NCBI RefSeq assembly: GCF_009720385.1
Contig: NZ_ML769310.1
Coordinates: forward strand, 1 to 64,000
Direction: 5' to 3'
DNA: 64,000 nt
Origin: Catellatospora vulcania
GTDB taxonomy: Bacteria; Actinomycetota; Actinomycetes; Mycobacteriales; Micromonosporaceae
Below the pieces are notes generated by a model. The model saw nothing but the letters and a program-made list of their open reading frames with translations, was not told the origin of the DNA and made no database searches. Positions 9,492-21,813 of the stretch are shown here, piece after piece; positions within the stretch are counted from its first letter, which is position 1, and every line of letters begins with the position of its first letter. The position numbers were made by a program, and so were the translations under genes.

Positions 9492-9543
9492 GGGGAGACA
9501 TCCCCGGTTGTGCTACGGTCGGCAAACCGGGGAGTCATCCCCG
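9492..9543. promoter_or_regulatory. Double palindromic operator between TetR and reductase genes
   Basis: Two copies of the palindrome GGGGA-N4-TCCCC lie at 9492-9505 and 9529-9542, with centres 37 bp apart. The second is extended by one C/G pair. They flank the likely divergent promoters. The pattern strongly suggests the binding sites of the adjacent TetR protein. Confidence 0.65.
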
Positions 9544-9605
9544 TTTCTGAGGAGATTTCGCGGCCGGAGCCTCGTGCCCGACCGCCGACACGTGTGGGAG
9601 AAGCC

Positions 9606-10460
9606 ATGTCGATAGTGATCAGCGGGGCTACGGGGCAGCTCGGACGGCTCGTCGTCGCCGCGCTGCTGGACCGGGGCGTCCCCGCCGAGCAGGTCGTGGC
9701 CGGGGCGCGTGACGAGACCCGGCTCGCCGACCTCGCCGCGCAGGGCGTACGGGTGGTGCGGTTCGACTACGACGACCCGGCGAGCCTGTCCGCCGCGCTC
9801 ACCGAGGGGGACACGCTGCTGCTGGTCTCCGGCAGCGAGATCGGCCGCCGGGTTGCCCAGCACCAGGCCGTGATCGCGGCCGCGCAGAACGCCGGGGTGG
9901 CCCGACTGGCGTACACCAGCGCGCTGCGCGCGGGCGAGACCGCGCTCGCGGTGGCGCCCGACCACGTCGCGACCGAGCAGGCGGTACGCGCCTCGGGGCT
10001 GCCGTTCACCCTGCTGCGCGACGGCTGGTACACCGAGAACTACGCGACCGCGCTGGTCCAGGCCCGCGCCACCGGCGTGGTGCTGTCCAGCGCCGGCGAC
10101 GGCCGGGTCGCCAGCGCCACCCGCGCCGACTACGCCGCCGCCATCGCCGCGGCGCTCACCGGCACGGGCCACGAGAACGCGGTCTACGAGCTGTCCGGCG
10201 ACCACGCCTGGGACTTCGACGAGCTGGCGGCCGCGTTCGCCACGGTGCTCGGCCGCGACGTGGTCTACCGGCGCGTCTCGCCCGAGGAGCACCTGAACCT
10301 GCTCGTCGAGGCGGGCCTGGACGCGGGCACCGCGGGCTTCCTGGTCGCGCTGGACGGCAACATCCGCGACGGCGCGCTCGCGCTGACCTCCGGCGACCTG
10401 TCCCGCCTGGCCGGCCGCCCGACCACCCCGCTCGTCGACGCCCTGCGCCCCCTGACCTGA
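9606..10460 (+). CDS. NmrA-like NAD(P)-binding oxidoreductase (QorB type)
   Basis: A 284-aa atypical short-chain dehydrogenase. The Rossmann dinucleotide-binding motif GATGQLGRLV is at residues 8-17, and the body (VARLAYTSALRAGE, FTLLRDGWYTENY) matches the NmrA / quinone oxidoreductase 2 group, which reduces small quinones or acts as a redox sensor. The ATG is preceded by GGGAGAAG at good spacing. Divergent from a TetR gene and behind two palindromes, so probably induced by the compound sensed by that repressor. The substrate is unknown. Confidence 0.9.
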   Translation: MSIVISGATGQLGRLVVAALLDRGVPAEQVVAGARDETRLADLAAQGVRVVRFDYDDPASLSAALTEGDTLLLVSGSEIGRRVAQHQAVIAAAQNAGVARLAYTSALRAGETALAVAPDHVATEQAVRASGLPFTLLRDGWYTENYATALVQARATGVVLSSAGDGRVASATRADYAAAIAAALTGTGHENAVYELSGDHAWDFDELAAAFATVLGRDVVYRRVSPEEHLNLLVEAGLDAGTAGFLVALDGNIRDGALALTSGDLSRLAGRPTTPLVDALRPLT

Positions 10461-10500
10461 TCCACCATCCGCCCCCCGCTCCCCGGCGGATGGCCATGAT

Positions 10501-10561
10501 GATCGGCGTTTCGTGTCGAAAAGTGCAGTCGGACCAGATTTTCTGACACGAAACAGCGATC
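10501..10561. repeat. Dispersed hairpin, family III (copy 1)
   Basis: Left arm begins GATCGGCGTTTCGTGTC and the right arm ends GACACGAAACAGCGATC, with a central part rich in GAAAAGTG and ATTTTC. A second copy is at 37993-38053. It follows the NmrA-like gene by 40 bp. Confidence 0.75.
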
Positions 10562-10570
10562 TTGCCCCGC

Positions 10571-10618
10571 ACCGGACCGCCGGAACTACGGCCCCGTAAC
10601 CGGACCGCCGGAACTACG
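10571..10618. repeat. 20-bp direct repeat, 28-bp period
   Basis: ACCGGACCGCCGGAACTACG occurs exactly at 10571-10590 and 10599-10618 in the gap before metH. Each copy contains the small palindrome CCGG-ACCG-CCGG. The function is unknown. Confidence 0.8.
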
Positions 10619-10719
10619 CACGCCTCCGTCGGCGTTATGCGCCACGGAGGCATGCGTTCGGCGCTGCGCGGTGCGCGCGTTCACGCGGCGATCCGTCCGC
10701 ATCGCGGGACGGCGCTCAA

Positions 10720-10794
10720 GATCATCGGACTTGCCTGGCAGGTGGGCGAAAGGCGGATCAAGATACGCCCAGGTGCCAGGCAAGTCGGACGATC
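10720..10794. repeat. Dispersed hairpin, family II (copy 1)
   Basis: Arms of 29 bp (10720-10748 and 10766-10794) share GATC, then GACTTGCCTGGCA, then GGGCG, with a few mismatches. Related copies lie at 14625 and 27726. This copy sits 90 bp before the metH riboswitch, and copy 2 sits just after metH. Confidence 0.85.
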
Positions 10795-10886
10795 GAGGCC
10801 GAACGGCGGCCGCCGTCCCGCAGACCGGGACACGGGCGGTGCCCGTGATCGCGATCGCGGGGGGCGGACGGTAAACTTCGTGTTCA

Positions 10887-10972
10887 GGTCGAGAGGCGCT
10901 GCAACGGGCACAGCCCGCCACGCTCGGCTGGACACACCGTTGCAAGGGCGCCTCCGAGAGTTCTTTCGGAGG
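10887..10972 (+). ncRNA. S-adenosylhomocysteine (SAH) riboswitch upstream of metH
   Basis: The conserved SAH aptamer is visible. AGGCGC (10894-10899) pairs with GCGCCT (10948-10953), and GCAACGG (10901-10907) with CCGTTGC (10937-10943). CTCGG (10922-10926) can form the pseudoknot with CCGAG (10954-10958). Without ligand, CCTCCGA (10951-10957) can pair perfectly with TCGGAGG (10966-10972) and hide the metH ribosome-binding site. The two folds exclude each other, so SAH binding should expose the site and turn translation on, as known for this class. The gene controlled, metH, recycles homocysteine from SAH breakdown. Confidence 0.85.
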
Positions 10973-10980
10973 TGTTCGCG

Positions 10981-14595
<3,615 letters not shown>

Positions 14596-14624
14596 CCGCC
14601 CCCGCGCCGCCGCTCGCGCCGCAA

Positions 14625-14699
14625 GATCGTCCGACTTGCCTGGCACCTGGGCGTATCGAGGTTCAAGATACGCACGAGTGCCAGGCAAGTCGAGCGATC
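14625..14699. repeat. Dispersed hairpin, family II (copy 2); gap to 14944
   Basis: 33-bp arms (14625-14657 and 14667-14699) pair with about five mismatches and carry the family II core CGACTTGCCTGGCAC. It lies 30 bp after metH and may serve as its terminator. The rest of the gap to 14944 holds no convincing gene and is probably the promoter of the next operon. Confidence 0.8.
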
Positions 14700-14944
14700 A
14701 AGGCCGACGGCGGTAAGGACTCATCGCGCCACGAGCATAATCAGGCATGTATGTCGATCGCGCTATCGGTAGTGCGGTCGACATTGCCGACTGTGCAGCC
14801 ATTCTGATCCCGGATGTGCCGCCGCCATACTCCTTACAGGAGCACCGACAGCCACCGTGTTGGTCGGTGACACCACCGTAGGTGTCGTCGCCCGCACGCG
14901 AGCAGTGACCGATCAGGACAGCCCGACAGCGGTGGGGGCGCGTC

Positions 14945-15631
14945 ATGAAGGACAGGCGGCAGGCAGCGGGAATTCGGGCGGCGATGATCGCCCTCCTCAC
15001 GACGGCGGCGCTCGTGCTGGGCGGGTGCGGGGCGCCGGAATTCGACTACGTCAAGAACGCCGACGACGGCGTGTACTTCAAGGTCCCCAACGGCTGGCAG
15101 CGCATCGAGCATGAGGCGATGGACTGGATGCTGTCCGGCGAGGACCCCGCGTCGATGGCCGCGGCGGCGCGGCGGGAGCGGATCTGGTCGGTCGGCTACG
15201 ACGCGTCCATCGCGGCCCAGCCGCTGCACCTGTTCCTCGGCACCGGCGACGAGCCGTTCGTGTACGCCATGGTCCGCCGGCTGTCCGAGGACGAGATCAA
15301 CGCGGTGTCCCTGAACGGGGCCCGTGACCTGCTGCTGCCGGTCACCGACTCGGCCCGCGCCGACAACGCGGCGAACCCGGTGTTCCAGGGCTTCGAGCTG
15401 GTCTCCGACGAGATCCTGCCGACCGAGGGCACGGTCCGCGGGGTGCGCTCGGTCTTCAACTACAGCCCCGGCGGCGGCTCGCTGCAGACGTTCGACCAGA
15501 CCGTCTACGTCGACGACGCCGGGCGGCGGCTGTACCAGTTCATCCTGCGCTGCTCGGCCTCGTGCTACCGCACGCGGGCGGCGGAACTCGACGTGGTCGT
15601 GCAGTCCTTCACGGTGAGGAGCGTGGCATGA
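14945..15631 (+). CDS. Putative lipoprotein coupled to FtsH-like protease
   Basis: A 228-aa protein I do not recognise. The signal peptide ends in VLGGC, a good lipobox, so the mature protein should be anchored outside the membrane. The mature part has a PsbP/LpqN-like look (DDGVYFKVPNGWQRIE near the start, then alternating beta strands), with a Cys pair in RCSASC. The stop overlaps the ATG of the FtsH-like gene, so the two proteins are made together and may act together at the membrane. Confidence 0.8.
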   Translation: MKDRRQAAGIRAAMIALLTTAALVLGGCGAPEFDYVKNADDGVYFKVPNGWQRIEHEAMDWMLSGEDPASMAAAARRERIWSVGYDASIAAQPLHLFLGTGDEPFVYAMVRRLSEDEINAVSLNGARDLLLPVTDSARADNAANPVFQGFELVSDEILPTEGTVRGVRSVFNYSPGGGSLQTFDQTVYVDDAGRRLYQFILRCSASCYRTRAAELDVVVQSFTVRSVA

Positions 15632-18048
15632 GCGAGCCGGTGGAAGGGCTGCGTCCGCCAGGGGAGCCGGCGCGGGTGGACGAGCGGCCCAAGCGCAAGA
15701 GGCTGCCGTTCTGGGACCGGATCAAGTTCCTGTTCCTGTTCGCGGTCGCCTGGCTGGTGCTGGTGTGGGCGGAGATGGCCGACTTCCCGGGCGGCATGCC
15801 GTTCGTGGAGGCGGTGCGCATCCACCTGGTGGAGTCGCGCTGGCTGCTGATCCTGGCCGGGCTGGAACTGCTGCGGCAGGTGCACTTCCTGGTGAGCGAG
15901 CACTGGGCCGGATACCACCGGTTCTGGAGCCACCGGGTGTTCGGCGGCGCGGAGCGTTTCTCCCGTCGGCGGCTGTCCGACTGGACCAGGTTCCGACTGG
16001 CCCGGATCCTGAAGTGGGTCTTCTGGATCGTGGTGTTCGCCTTTGTGGCCGGCGCCGTGCTGGACACCTCGCCGGTCCTGGCGCTGTTCCAGGCCCCGGC
16101 GATCCTGTGGGCGCTCATGCCGTTCGTGTTGCAGATGGTGTTCCTGCTGTTCGTCGTCGTGATGCAGTTCGTGGCGATCTTCTGGTTCCTGTCGCGCGGC
16201 GGCGTCGAGGTGTACTACCCCGACGACATCAAGACCCGGTTCGCCGACGTGTGGGGCCAGGACCACGTGCTGGCCCGGGTGCGGGAGAACATCGTCTTCC
16301 TGGAGCAGCCCGACGCGATCGAGGCCAAGGGCGGCTACGTGCCGTCCGGCCTGCTGCTGTGGGGTCCGCCGGGCACCGGCAAGACGCTGATGGCCGAGGC
16401 GGTGGCCGGGGAGACCGGCAAGCCGTACGTGTTCGTCGACCCCGGCGCGTTCACCAACATGTTCATGGGCGTCGGCATCCTCAAGGTGAAGTCGCTGTTC
16501 CGCAAGCTGCGCAAGCTGGCGCTGCGCTACGGCGGCGTGATCGTGTTCTTCGACGAGGCCGACTCGCTCGGCAGCCGCGGCCAGCTCGCCCAGGGCGGCC
16601 CCGGCTTCCCGCGCGGCATGACCCCGGTGTTCAGCACCGGGCCGGGCTGCCACGGTTTCGGCTACCTGTCACCGGACACGCAGTGGCGGCTGGCCAGGCA
16701 CACGGCGGCCGAGCACGCGACCGAGGAGCCTCCCGCGCCGCTGCGGCGCAACCGGTTCGTGATGGGCGGGGGCATGAACAACGGCGGGGGTATGGGCACC
16801 CTGCAGGCCCTGCTCACCGAGCTGTCCGGGCTGAAGAAGCCGCGCGGCTTCGTCAACCGGTACGTGCGCCGGGTGCTGGGCATGCGCCCCAAGCCGCCGC
16901 CGCGCTACCGGATCCTGGTGATGATGGCGACGAACCTGCCGGAGGCCCTGGACGAGGCGCTGCTGCGCCCGGGGCGCATCGACCGGATCTACAAGGTCGG
17001 CTACCCGAGCAAGGCCGGCCGGGTCCGCACCTACGAGGGCTACCTGGGCAAGGTGCGCCATGAGCTGACCGCCGCCGAGGTCGACAAGCTGGCGACGATC
17101 ACGCCGTACGCCACCGGGGCGACCATCAAGGACCTGATCAACGAGGCGCTGATCACCGCGATCCGGGACGGCCGCGAGGTCATCGCGTGGCGTGACGTGA
17201 TGCGCGCCAAGCAGCTCAAGGAACTCGGGCCGCCCGAGGACGTCGAGTACATCGAGCGGGAACGGCACGCCGTCGCGGTGCACGAGGCCTGCCACGCCGT
17301 CATCGCGTACCGCACCCGGCACCACATGGAGATCGACATCGCCACCATCGAGAAGGGCAGCGACTACCTCGGCATGGTGGCCAGCATCCCGCCCGAGGAC
17401 CAGTTCACCCGGTGGCGCACCGAGTACGAGGCCGACATCTGCGTGTCGCTGGCCTCGCTGGCGGGGGAGCGGATGTTCTTCGGCGGCGACAGCTCGTCCG
17501 GCGTGTCCGGGGACCTGGAGTCGGCCACCACGGTCGCCTCGTTCATGGAGGGCTACTGGGGCATGGGCGGCACCGTGTCGTCGTACTCGACGGCCAAGCG
17601 GCTGGAGGTCGGCGCGCCCGGCGGTGGGCAGCGCAAGAAGGGCCAGGACACCGAGGCCGAGGTACGCCGGGCGCTGGCCGACCGGATCGAGGACATGCTC
17701 GGCGACCTGCTGACCCGCACCGCCGAGCTGCTCGGCCGGCACCGCCGCGACGTGCTGGCCCTGGCCCACGCGCTGGAGACGCACAAGACGCTGACCGGTG
17801 ACGACGTGGTCGCCGTGCTCGAAGGCCGGTCGGGCCCGGTCGTCGACGGCACCCTGTACCGCTCCGAGGAGTTCCTCGCCGAGCTGGACGCGTACCACGA
17901 AGCCGCCGCCGCGGCCCACCTCGGCCACAGCCGGGTGACCATGGCCCTGCCCGCAGCCCCCGTGCCCGCAGTGGCCGTGGCGGCGGCGACCGCCCCCCGG
18001 GCTGAGGACCCCCCTCCCCCCGAGCCCTCCGACCAGCCACAACCCTGA
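15628..18048 (+). CDS. Divergent FtsH-like membrane AAA+ protease
   Basis: An 806-aa protein. Two or three N-terminal membrane segments (roughly residues 30-50 and 130-190) precede a AAA+ domain with Walker A GPPGTGKT (246-253), Walker B FFDEAD (D309, E310) and the second region of homology (MMATNLPEALDEALLRPGRI). The C-terminal M41-type protease has HEACH (552-556) and a downstream Asp in SGDLESATT. It should unfold and degrade membrane proteins. It is longer than FtsH and carries an extra segment of about 70 aa, including a Gly/Asn/Met-rich patch, between Walker B and the second homology region. It is most likely a paralogue of housekeeping FtsH. Coupled to the preceding lipoprotein gene. 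Confidence 0.88.
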   Translation: MSEPVEGLRPPGEPARVDERPKRKRLPFWDRIKFLFLFAVAWLVLVWAEMADFPGGMPFVEAVRIHLVESRWLLILAGLELLRQVHFLVSEHWAGYHRFWSHRVFGGAERFSRRRLSDWTRFRLARILKWVFWIVVFAFVAGAVLDTSPVLALFQAPAILWALMPFVLQMVFLLFVVVMQFVAIFWFLSRGGVEVYYPDDIKTRFADVWGQDHVLARVRENIVFLEQPDAIEAKGGYVPSGLLLWGPPGTGKTLMAEAVAGETGKPYVFVDPGAFTNMFMGVGILKVKSLFRKLRKLALRYGGVIVFFDEADSLGSRGQLAQGGPGFPRGMTPVFSTGPGCHGFGYLSPDTQWRLARHTAAEHATEEPPAPLRRNRFVMGGGMNNGGGMGTLQALLTELSGLKKPRGFVNRYVRRVLGMRPKPPPRYRILVMMATNLPEALDEALLRPGRIDRIYKVGYPSKAGRVRTYEGYLGKVRHELTAAEVDKLATITPYATGATIKDLINEALITAIRDGREVIAWRDVMRAKQLKELGPPEDVEYIERERHAVAVHEACHAVIAYRTRHHMEIDIATIEKGSDYLGMVASIPPEDQFTRWRTEYEADICVSLASLAGERMFFGGDSSSGVSGDLESATTVASFMEGYWGMGGTVSSYSTAKRLEVGAPGGGQRKKGQDTEAEVRRALADRIEDMLGDLLTRTAELLGRHRRDVLALAHALETHKTLTGDDVVAVLEGRSGPVVDGTLYRSEEFLAELDAYHEAAAAAHLGHSRVTMALPAAPVPAVAVAAATAPRAEDPPPPEPSDQPQP

Positions 18049-18055
18049 AAGCGAT

Positions 18056-18103
18056 AGGAAGGGCACCTTCTACACGGACGTCCGTTAAGAAGGTGCCCTT
18101 CCT
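18056..18103. repeat. Dispersed hairpin, family I (copy 2)
   Basis: AGGAAGGGCACCTTC (18056-18070) and GAAGGTGCCCTTCCT (18089-18103) pair perfectly. The loop contains its own palindrome ACGGACGTCCGT. It lies between the converging FtsH-like and UvrA-like genes, a bidirectional terminator position. Confidence 0.85.
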
Positions 18104-18123
18104 TTGCCTTGGGGGCTTGCGCT

Positions 18124-20391
18124 TTAGGCGAGGTGGGTGCGTAAGTGGGCGGCGGTCAGCGAGTGCTCGTTGTTCAGCAGCGCGTGCGGCGTCCCCGCGA
18201 AGACGACCTGCCCGCCGTCGTGGCCCGCGCCGGGGCCCATGTCGATGATCCAGTCGGCGCGGGAGATGACGTCGAGGTTGTGCTCGATGACGATGACCGT
18301 GCTGCCGCCGTCGACGAGCCGGTCCAGCAGGCCGATGAGGTTGTCGACGTCGTTCATGTGCAGGCCGGTGGTGGGCTCGTCGAGCACGTAGACGCGCGAG
18401 CTGTTGCCCAGTTCGGTGGCGAGCTTGAGGCGCTGGCGCTCGCCGCCGGACAGGGTGTCCAGCGACTGGCCCAGGGTCAGGTAGCCGAGGCCGACGTCGA
18501 CCAGCGCGGTGACCATCGGCTTGATCGCCTTCTCGGTGAAGAACGAGGCCGCCTCGGTGATCTGCATGCGCAGGATGTCGCTGATGTTCTGCCCGCGCAG
18601 CGTGTGTTCGAGGACCTCGGGCAGGAAGCGCCGGCCGTCGCAGGCCTCGCACGTGCTCACCACCGGGTCCATGAAGGCCAGGTCGGTGTACAGCAGCCCG
18701 ATGCCCTGGCACTGCGGGCAGGCGCCCTTGGAGTTCGCGCTGAACAGGGCCGCGTTGACGCCGTTGGCCTTGGCGAACGCCTTGCGGATCGGGTCGAGCA
18801 CGCCGGTGTACGTGGCCGGGGTGGAGCGTTTCGAGCCGCGGATCGGCCGCTGGTCGATGAAGATCGCGTCGGGGTGGTGCCGGGGCAGGCAGCCCTGGAT
18901 GAGCGAGCTCTTGCCGGACCCGGCCACGCCGGTGACCACGGTCAGCACGCCCTGCGGGATGGACGCGGTGACGCCCTTGAGGTTGTGCAGCGCCGCGTCC
19001 TTGATGACCAGCTCGCCGGTGGCCGTACGCACCGTCGGCTTGAGCGCCTGGTGGCGGCTCAGATGGTTGCCGGTGAGCGTGCCGGAGGCGGCCAGCCCGG
19101 CCAGGTCGCCGGAGTAGACGACCTGGCCGCCGTCACGCCCGGCGCGCGGGCCCATGTCCACCACGTGGTCGGCGATGGCGATGACCGAGGGCCGGTGCTC
19201 GACGACGAGCACGGTGTTGCCCTTGTCGCGCAGGCGTACCAGCAGCTCGTTGAGCCGGTGCACGTCGTGCGGGTGCAGCCCGACGCTGGGCTCGTCGAAC
19301 ACGTACGTCATGTCGGTGAGGCTGGAGCCCAGGTGGCGGACCATCTTCACCCGCTGCGACTCGCCGCCGGACAGGGTGGCGCTGGGCCGGTTGAGGCTGA
19401 GGTAGCCGAGCCCGATGTGGGTGAGGTTGTCGAGCCGCGCCGCGAGCGAGTTGAGCATCGGGGCGAGGGTGGGCGCGTCGACGCCGCGGATGAACGCGGC
19501 CAGGTCGGCGACCTCCATCGCGGCGCACTCGGCGATGTTGCGCCCGTCGATCCGGCAGGCCAGGGCGGCGGCGTTGAGCCGGGCCCCGCCGCAGGCCGTG
19601 CAGGCGGACCGGGTGGCGATCCGGTCGATCGCGGCCCGGATGTGGGCTGCGGTGGTCTCGGTCTGCTTGGTCAGGTAGAGCCGCTTGAACTTGGGCACCA
19701 GGCCCTCGTAGGTGGAGTTCATGCTGCCCGCCGGGGTGGCCAGCTTGACCTTCGCCTCGGGCAGGTACATGAGCTGGTGCCACTCGTCGGGCGTGTAGTC
19801 GCGCAGTTTCTTGTCGTTGTCGAAGAAGCCGGACTGGGTGATGATCGCCCAGAACCAGCTGTCCACGTTGAAGCCGGACAGCCGGATCGCGCCCTCGTTG
19901 AGCGACTTGTCCCGGTCGACGATCGCGTCCTCGTCGATGGCGGCGACGTCGCCGAGGCCCTCGCAGTCCGGGCACATGCCGTTGGGGTCGTTGAACGACA
20001 GCACGCCCGGGTTGGCGACCGGCGGCGAGCCGAGCCGGGCGAAGATCAATCGGAGCATGGAGTACGCGTCGGTGACCGTGCCGACGGTGGAGCGGGAGTT
20101 CCCGCCCAGGCGCTTCTGGTCGACGATGATCGCGGCGGACAGGTTCTCCAGCGAGTCGACGTCCGGCTGGCCGTAGCCGGGCAGCAGCGACTGCAGGAAG
20201 GCGGTGTAGGTCTCGTTGATCAGGCGCTGCGACTCCGCGGCGATGGTGTCGAAGACCAGCGAGGACTTGCCCGAACCGGACACACCCGTGAAGAGTGTGA
20301 TCTTACGCTTCGGGATGTCGAGACTGATGTCCTTGAGGTTGTTCTCGCGGGCTCCGCGTACCTGGATGAAGCCGTAGTCAGCAGTCGTCAC
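18124..20391 (-). CDS. UvrA-like ABC ATPase (short, DrrC/UvrA2 type)
   Basis: A 755-aa soluble protein with two ABC ATPase halves: first Walker A GVSGSGKSS near residue 37, first signature LSGGESQRVK, second Walker A GVAGSGKSS and second signature LSGGERQRLK. Cys-rich zinc modules (CPDC, CPQC...CEAC) are present. At about 755 aa it is shorter than housekeeping UvrA (about 950) and matches UvrA paralogues linked to resistance to DNA-binding drugs. The GTG at 20391 is preceded by GGAGG. It is divergent from a TetR gene, suggesting drug-inducible expression. Binding of DNA adducts is inferred from the family. Confidence 0.9.
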   Translation of the reverse strand: MTTADYGFIQVRGARENNLKDISLDIPKRKITLFTGVSGSGKSSLVFDTIAAESQRLINETYTAFLQSLLPGYGQPDVDSLENLSAAIIVDQKRLGGNSRSTVGTVTDAYSMLRLIFARLGSPPVANPGVLSFNDPNGMCPDCEGLGDVAAIDEDAIVDRDKSLNEGAIRLSGFNVDSWFWAIITQSGFFDNDKKLRDYTPDEWHQLMYLPEAKVKLATPAGSMNSTYEGLVPKFKRLYLTKQTETTAAHIRAAIDRIATRSACTACGGARLNAAALACRIDGRNIAECAAMEVADLAAFIRGVDAPTLAPMLNSLAARLDNLTHIGLGYLSLNRPSATLSGGESQRVKMVRHLGSSLTDMTYVFDEPSVGLHPHDVHRLNELLVRLRDKGNTVLVVEHRPSVIAIADHVVDMGPRAGRDGGQVVYSGDLAGLAASGTLTGNHLSRHQALKPTVRTATGELVIKDAALHNLKGVTASIPQGVLTVVTGVAGSGKSSLIQGCLPRHHPDAIFIDQRPIRGSKRSTPATYTGVLDPIRKAFAKANGVNAALFSANSKGACPQCQGIGLLYTDLAFMDPVVSTCEACDGRRFLPEVLEHTLRGQNISDILRMQITEAASFFTEKAIKPMVTALVDVGLGYLTLGQSLDTLSGGERQRLKLATELGNSSRVYVLDEPTTGLHMNDVDNLIGLLDRLVDGGSTVIVIEHNLDVISRADWIIDMGPGAGHDGGQVVFAGTPHALLNNEHSLTAAHLRTHLA

Positions 20392-20440
20392 GGGCAGACC
20401 TCCGGGGATCGGGTCGGTGGGGGCGGCTTGCAAGCGTAGC

Positions 20441-20458
20441 GTGTACCGTACGGTGTAC
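20441..20458. promoter_or_regulatory. Palindromic operator between UvrA-like and TetR genes
   Basis: GTGTACCGTACGGTGTAC contains the perfect palindrome ACCGTACGGT (20445-20454), flanked by a direct repeat of GTGTAC. It lies centrally between the divergent start codons, as expected for the site of the adjacent TetR regulator. Confidence 0.6.
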
Positions 20459-20489
20459 GCCAACGGATAAGACGAGGTGGAGTGTTCCC

Positions 20490-21230
20490 GTGAGTGCCAA
20501 GAGTGACCCAGGTCGCAGCCTCGCGCTGCTGTGGGGCTCGCACACCCGGCCCGGCCGGTCCGGCCTGACGGTCCGCGCGATCGTCGACGCCGCGATCGAG
20601 CTGGCCGACACCGAGGGCCTGGACGCGGCCACCATGCGCCGGGTGGCCGACAAGATCGGCTCGGGCACCATGTCGCTCTACACCCACGTGCCCGGCAAGA
20701 CCGAGCTCAACGACCTGATGGTCGACACGGTCATCGGCGAGCTGTACACCGGTGTCGACGACCCGGCCGGCCACGGCGGCTGGCGTGAGGGCCTGCGCTA
20801 CGTCGCCGAGCGCAACTGGGACGTCAGCCTGCGCCACCCCTGGCTGCTCGACGCCACCGGCGGCCGTCCCACGCTCGGCCCGAACGCCGTCCTCAAGTAC
20901 GAGGCCGAGCTGCGGGTGCTCGACGGCATCGGCCTGACCGACCTGCAGATGGACTCGGTGCTGACCCTGGTGCTCACCCACGTCGAAGGCGTCGCCCGCA
21001 GCCACGCCGGCCTGGCCCGTGCGCAGCGCGACTCGGGCCTGACCGAGCAGGAGTGGTGGCGGGCCACCGCCCCCGTGCTGGAGCGCGTCATGACCGGCCA
21101 CGACTTCCCGGTCGCCGGTCGCGTCGGCGAGGCCAGCAGCCAGGTCTACCAGGCCTCGGCCGACCCGGTCCACGCGTTCGCCTTCGGCCTGGATGTCATC
21201 CTCGACGGTGTGCAGCGCCTCATCGACTGA
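20490..21230 (+). CDS. TetR-family regulator with tetracycline-repressor-like C-terminus
   Basis: A 246-aa regulator. The helix-turn-helix is TMRRVADKIGSGTMSLYTHV, and the C-terminal domain resembles the TetR_C class that binds cationic or planar drugs. The N-terminus LLWGSHTRPGRSGLTVRAIV is typical of this subgroup. GTG start with an upstream GAGGTGGAG. It probably controls the divergent UvrA-like gene through the palindrome between them. The next gene follows on the same strand after 20 bp and may be cotranscribed. Confidence 0.92.
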   Translation: MSAKSDPGRSLALLWGSHTRPGRSGLTVRAIVDAAIELADTEGLDAATMRRVADKIGSGTMSLYTHVPGKTELNDLMVDTVIGELYTGVDDPAGHGGWREGLRYVAERNWDVSLRHPWLLDATGGRPTLGPNAVLKYEAELRVLDGIGLTDLQMDSVLTLVLTHVEGVARSHAGLARAQRDSGLTEQEWWRATAPVLERVMTGHDFPVAGRVGEASSQVYQASADPVHAFAFGLDVILDGVQRLID

Positions 21231-21250
21231 ACCGGAGGAGGGGACGCCCG

Positions 21251-21802
21251 GTGGACGAACCCGAGTGGCTCGCGGTCCGCATGGCCGACGGCTCGTCGGC
21301 GACCTGGCGAGTCGAGTACGAGTTCGATGACGACTGCCGGCTGTCGCTGATCGATCCCCGCGGTCACCGCTACGACGCCGGCGGGCAGGATCTGTACGAC
21401 TGCCTCAAGCAGATCCGCCGACGAACCGATGGTGCGGGAATCCTGCTCTGCTGCAACGGGGCCAGAAGGAACACCAGACCGTCGGGCTTCATGAGCCAGC
21501 ACACCGGCGCCAGCAGCATCTACCGGGTGTACCGGTGGCGGTCCGGCGTGCCGCCGTGCGACCTGGTGTACATATTCGGCTATGCGCCGCCTCGTGCGAT
21601 CGTCACCGTCGAGGAGCAGGAGGCCCACCTGGAAAAGGTGGACAGACACCTCAGCTCGAACGTCGTGTTCCTGAACCCGATGTTCTGGATCTGCTTCGGC
21701 TATCGAGAGCTTTACTACCGGGTACAGGACGCACTCGCGAAGCGTCGACCAGCCAGCACGGACAGGAATCGGCGGACCGAAGGCGATCGGGGCACGGCGT
21801 GA
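21251..21802 (+). CDS. Hypothetical protein (183 aa)
   Basis: I do not recognise this family. The GTG start is supported by GGAGGAGGGG 8 bases upstream. The protein is soluble, with aromatic and Cys-rich stretches (DLYDCLKQIRRR, GILLCCNGAR, NPMFWICFGYRELYY) and no signal peptide or obvious catalytic motif. It follows the TetR gene closely and may share its promoter. Codon usage is less extreme in GC than that of its neighbours, which may hint at more recent acquisition. Confidence 0.65.
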   Translation: MDEPEWLAVRMADGSSATWRVEYEFDDDCRLSLIDPRGHRYDAGGQDLYDCLKQIRRRTDGAGILLCCNGARRNTRPSGFMSQHTGASSIYRVYRWRSGVPPCDLVYIFGYAPPRAIVTVEEQEAHLEKVDRHLSSNVVFLNPMFWICFGYRELYYRVQDALAKRRPASTDRNRRTEGDRGTA

Positions 21803-21813
21803 CCCGTGCCGCC

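Noticed and set aside
10972-10980. GTG start for metH at 10972
   Set aside because: It overlaps the GGAGG ribosome site itself; the TTG at 10981 has correct spacing and fits the riboswitch.
14747-14881. Possible 44-aa gene before the lipoprotein
   Set aside because: Weak ribosome site, a TTA codon and no third-position GC bias; more likely promoter DNA.
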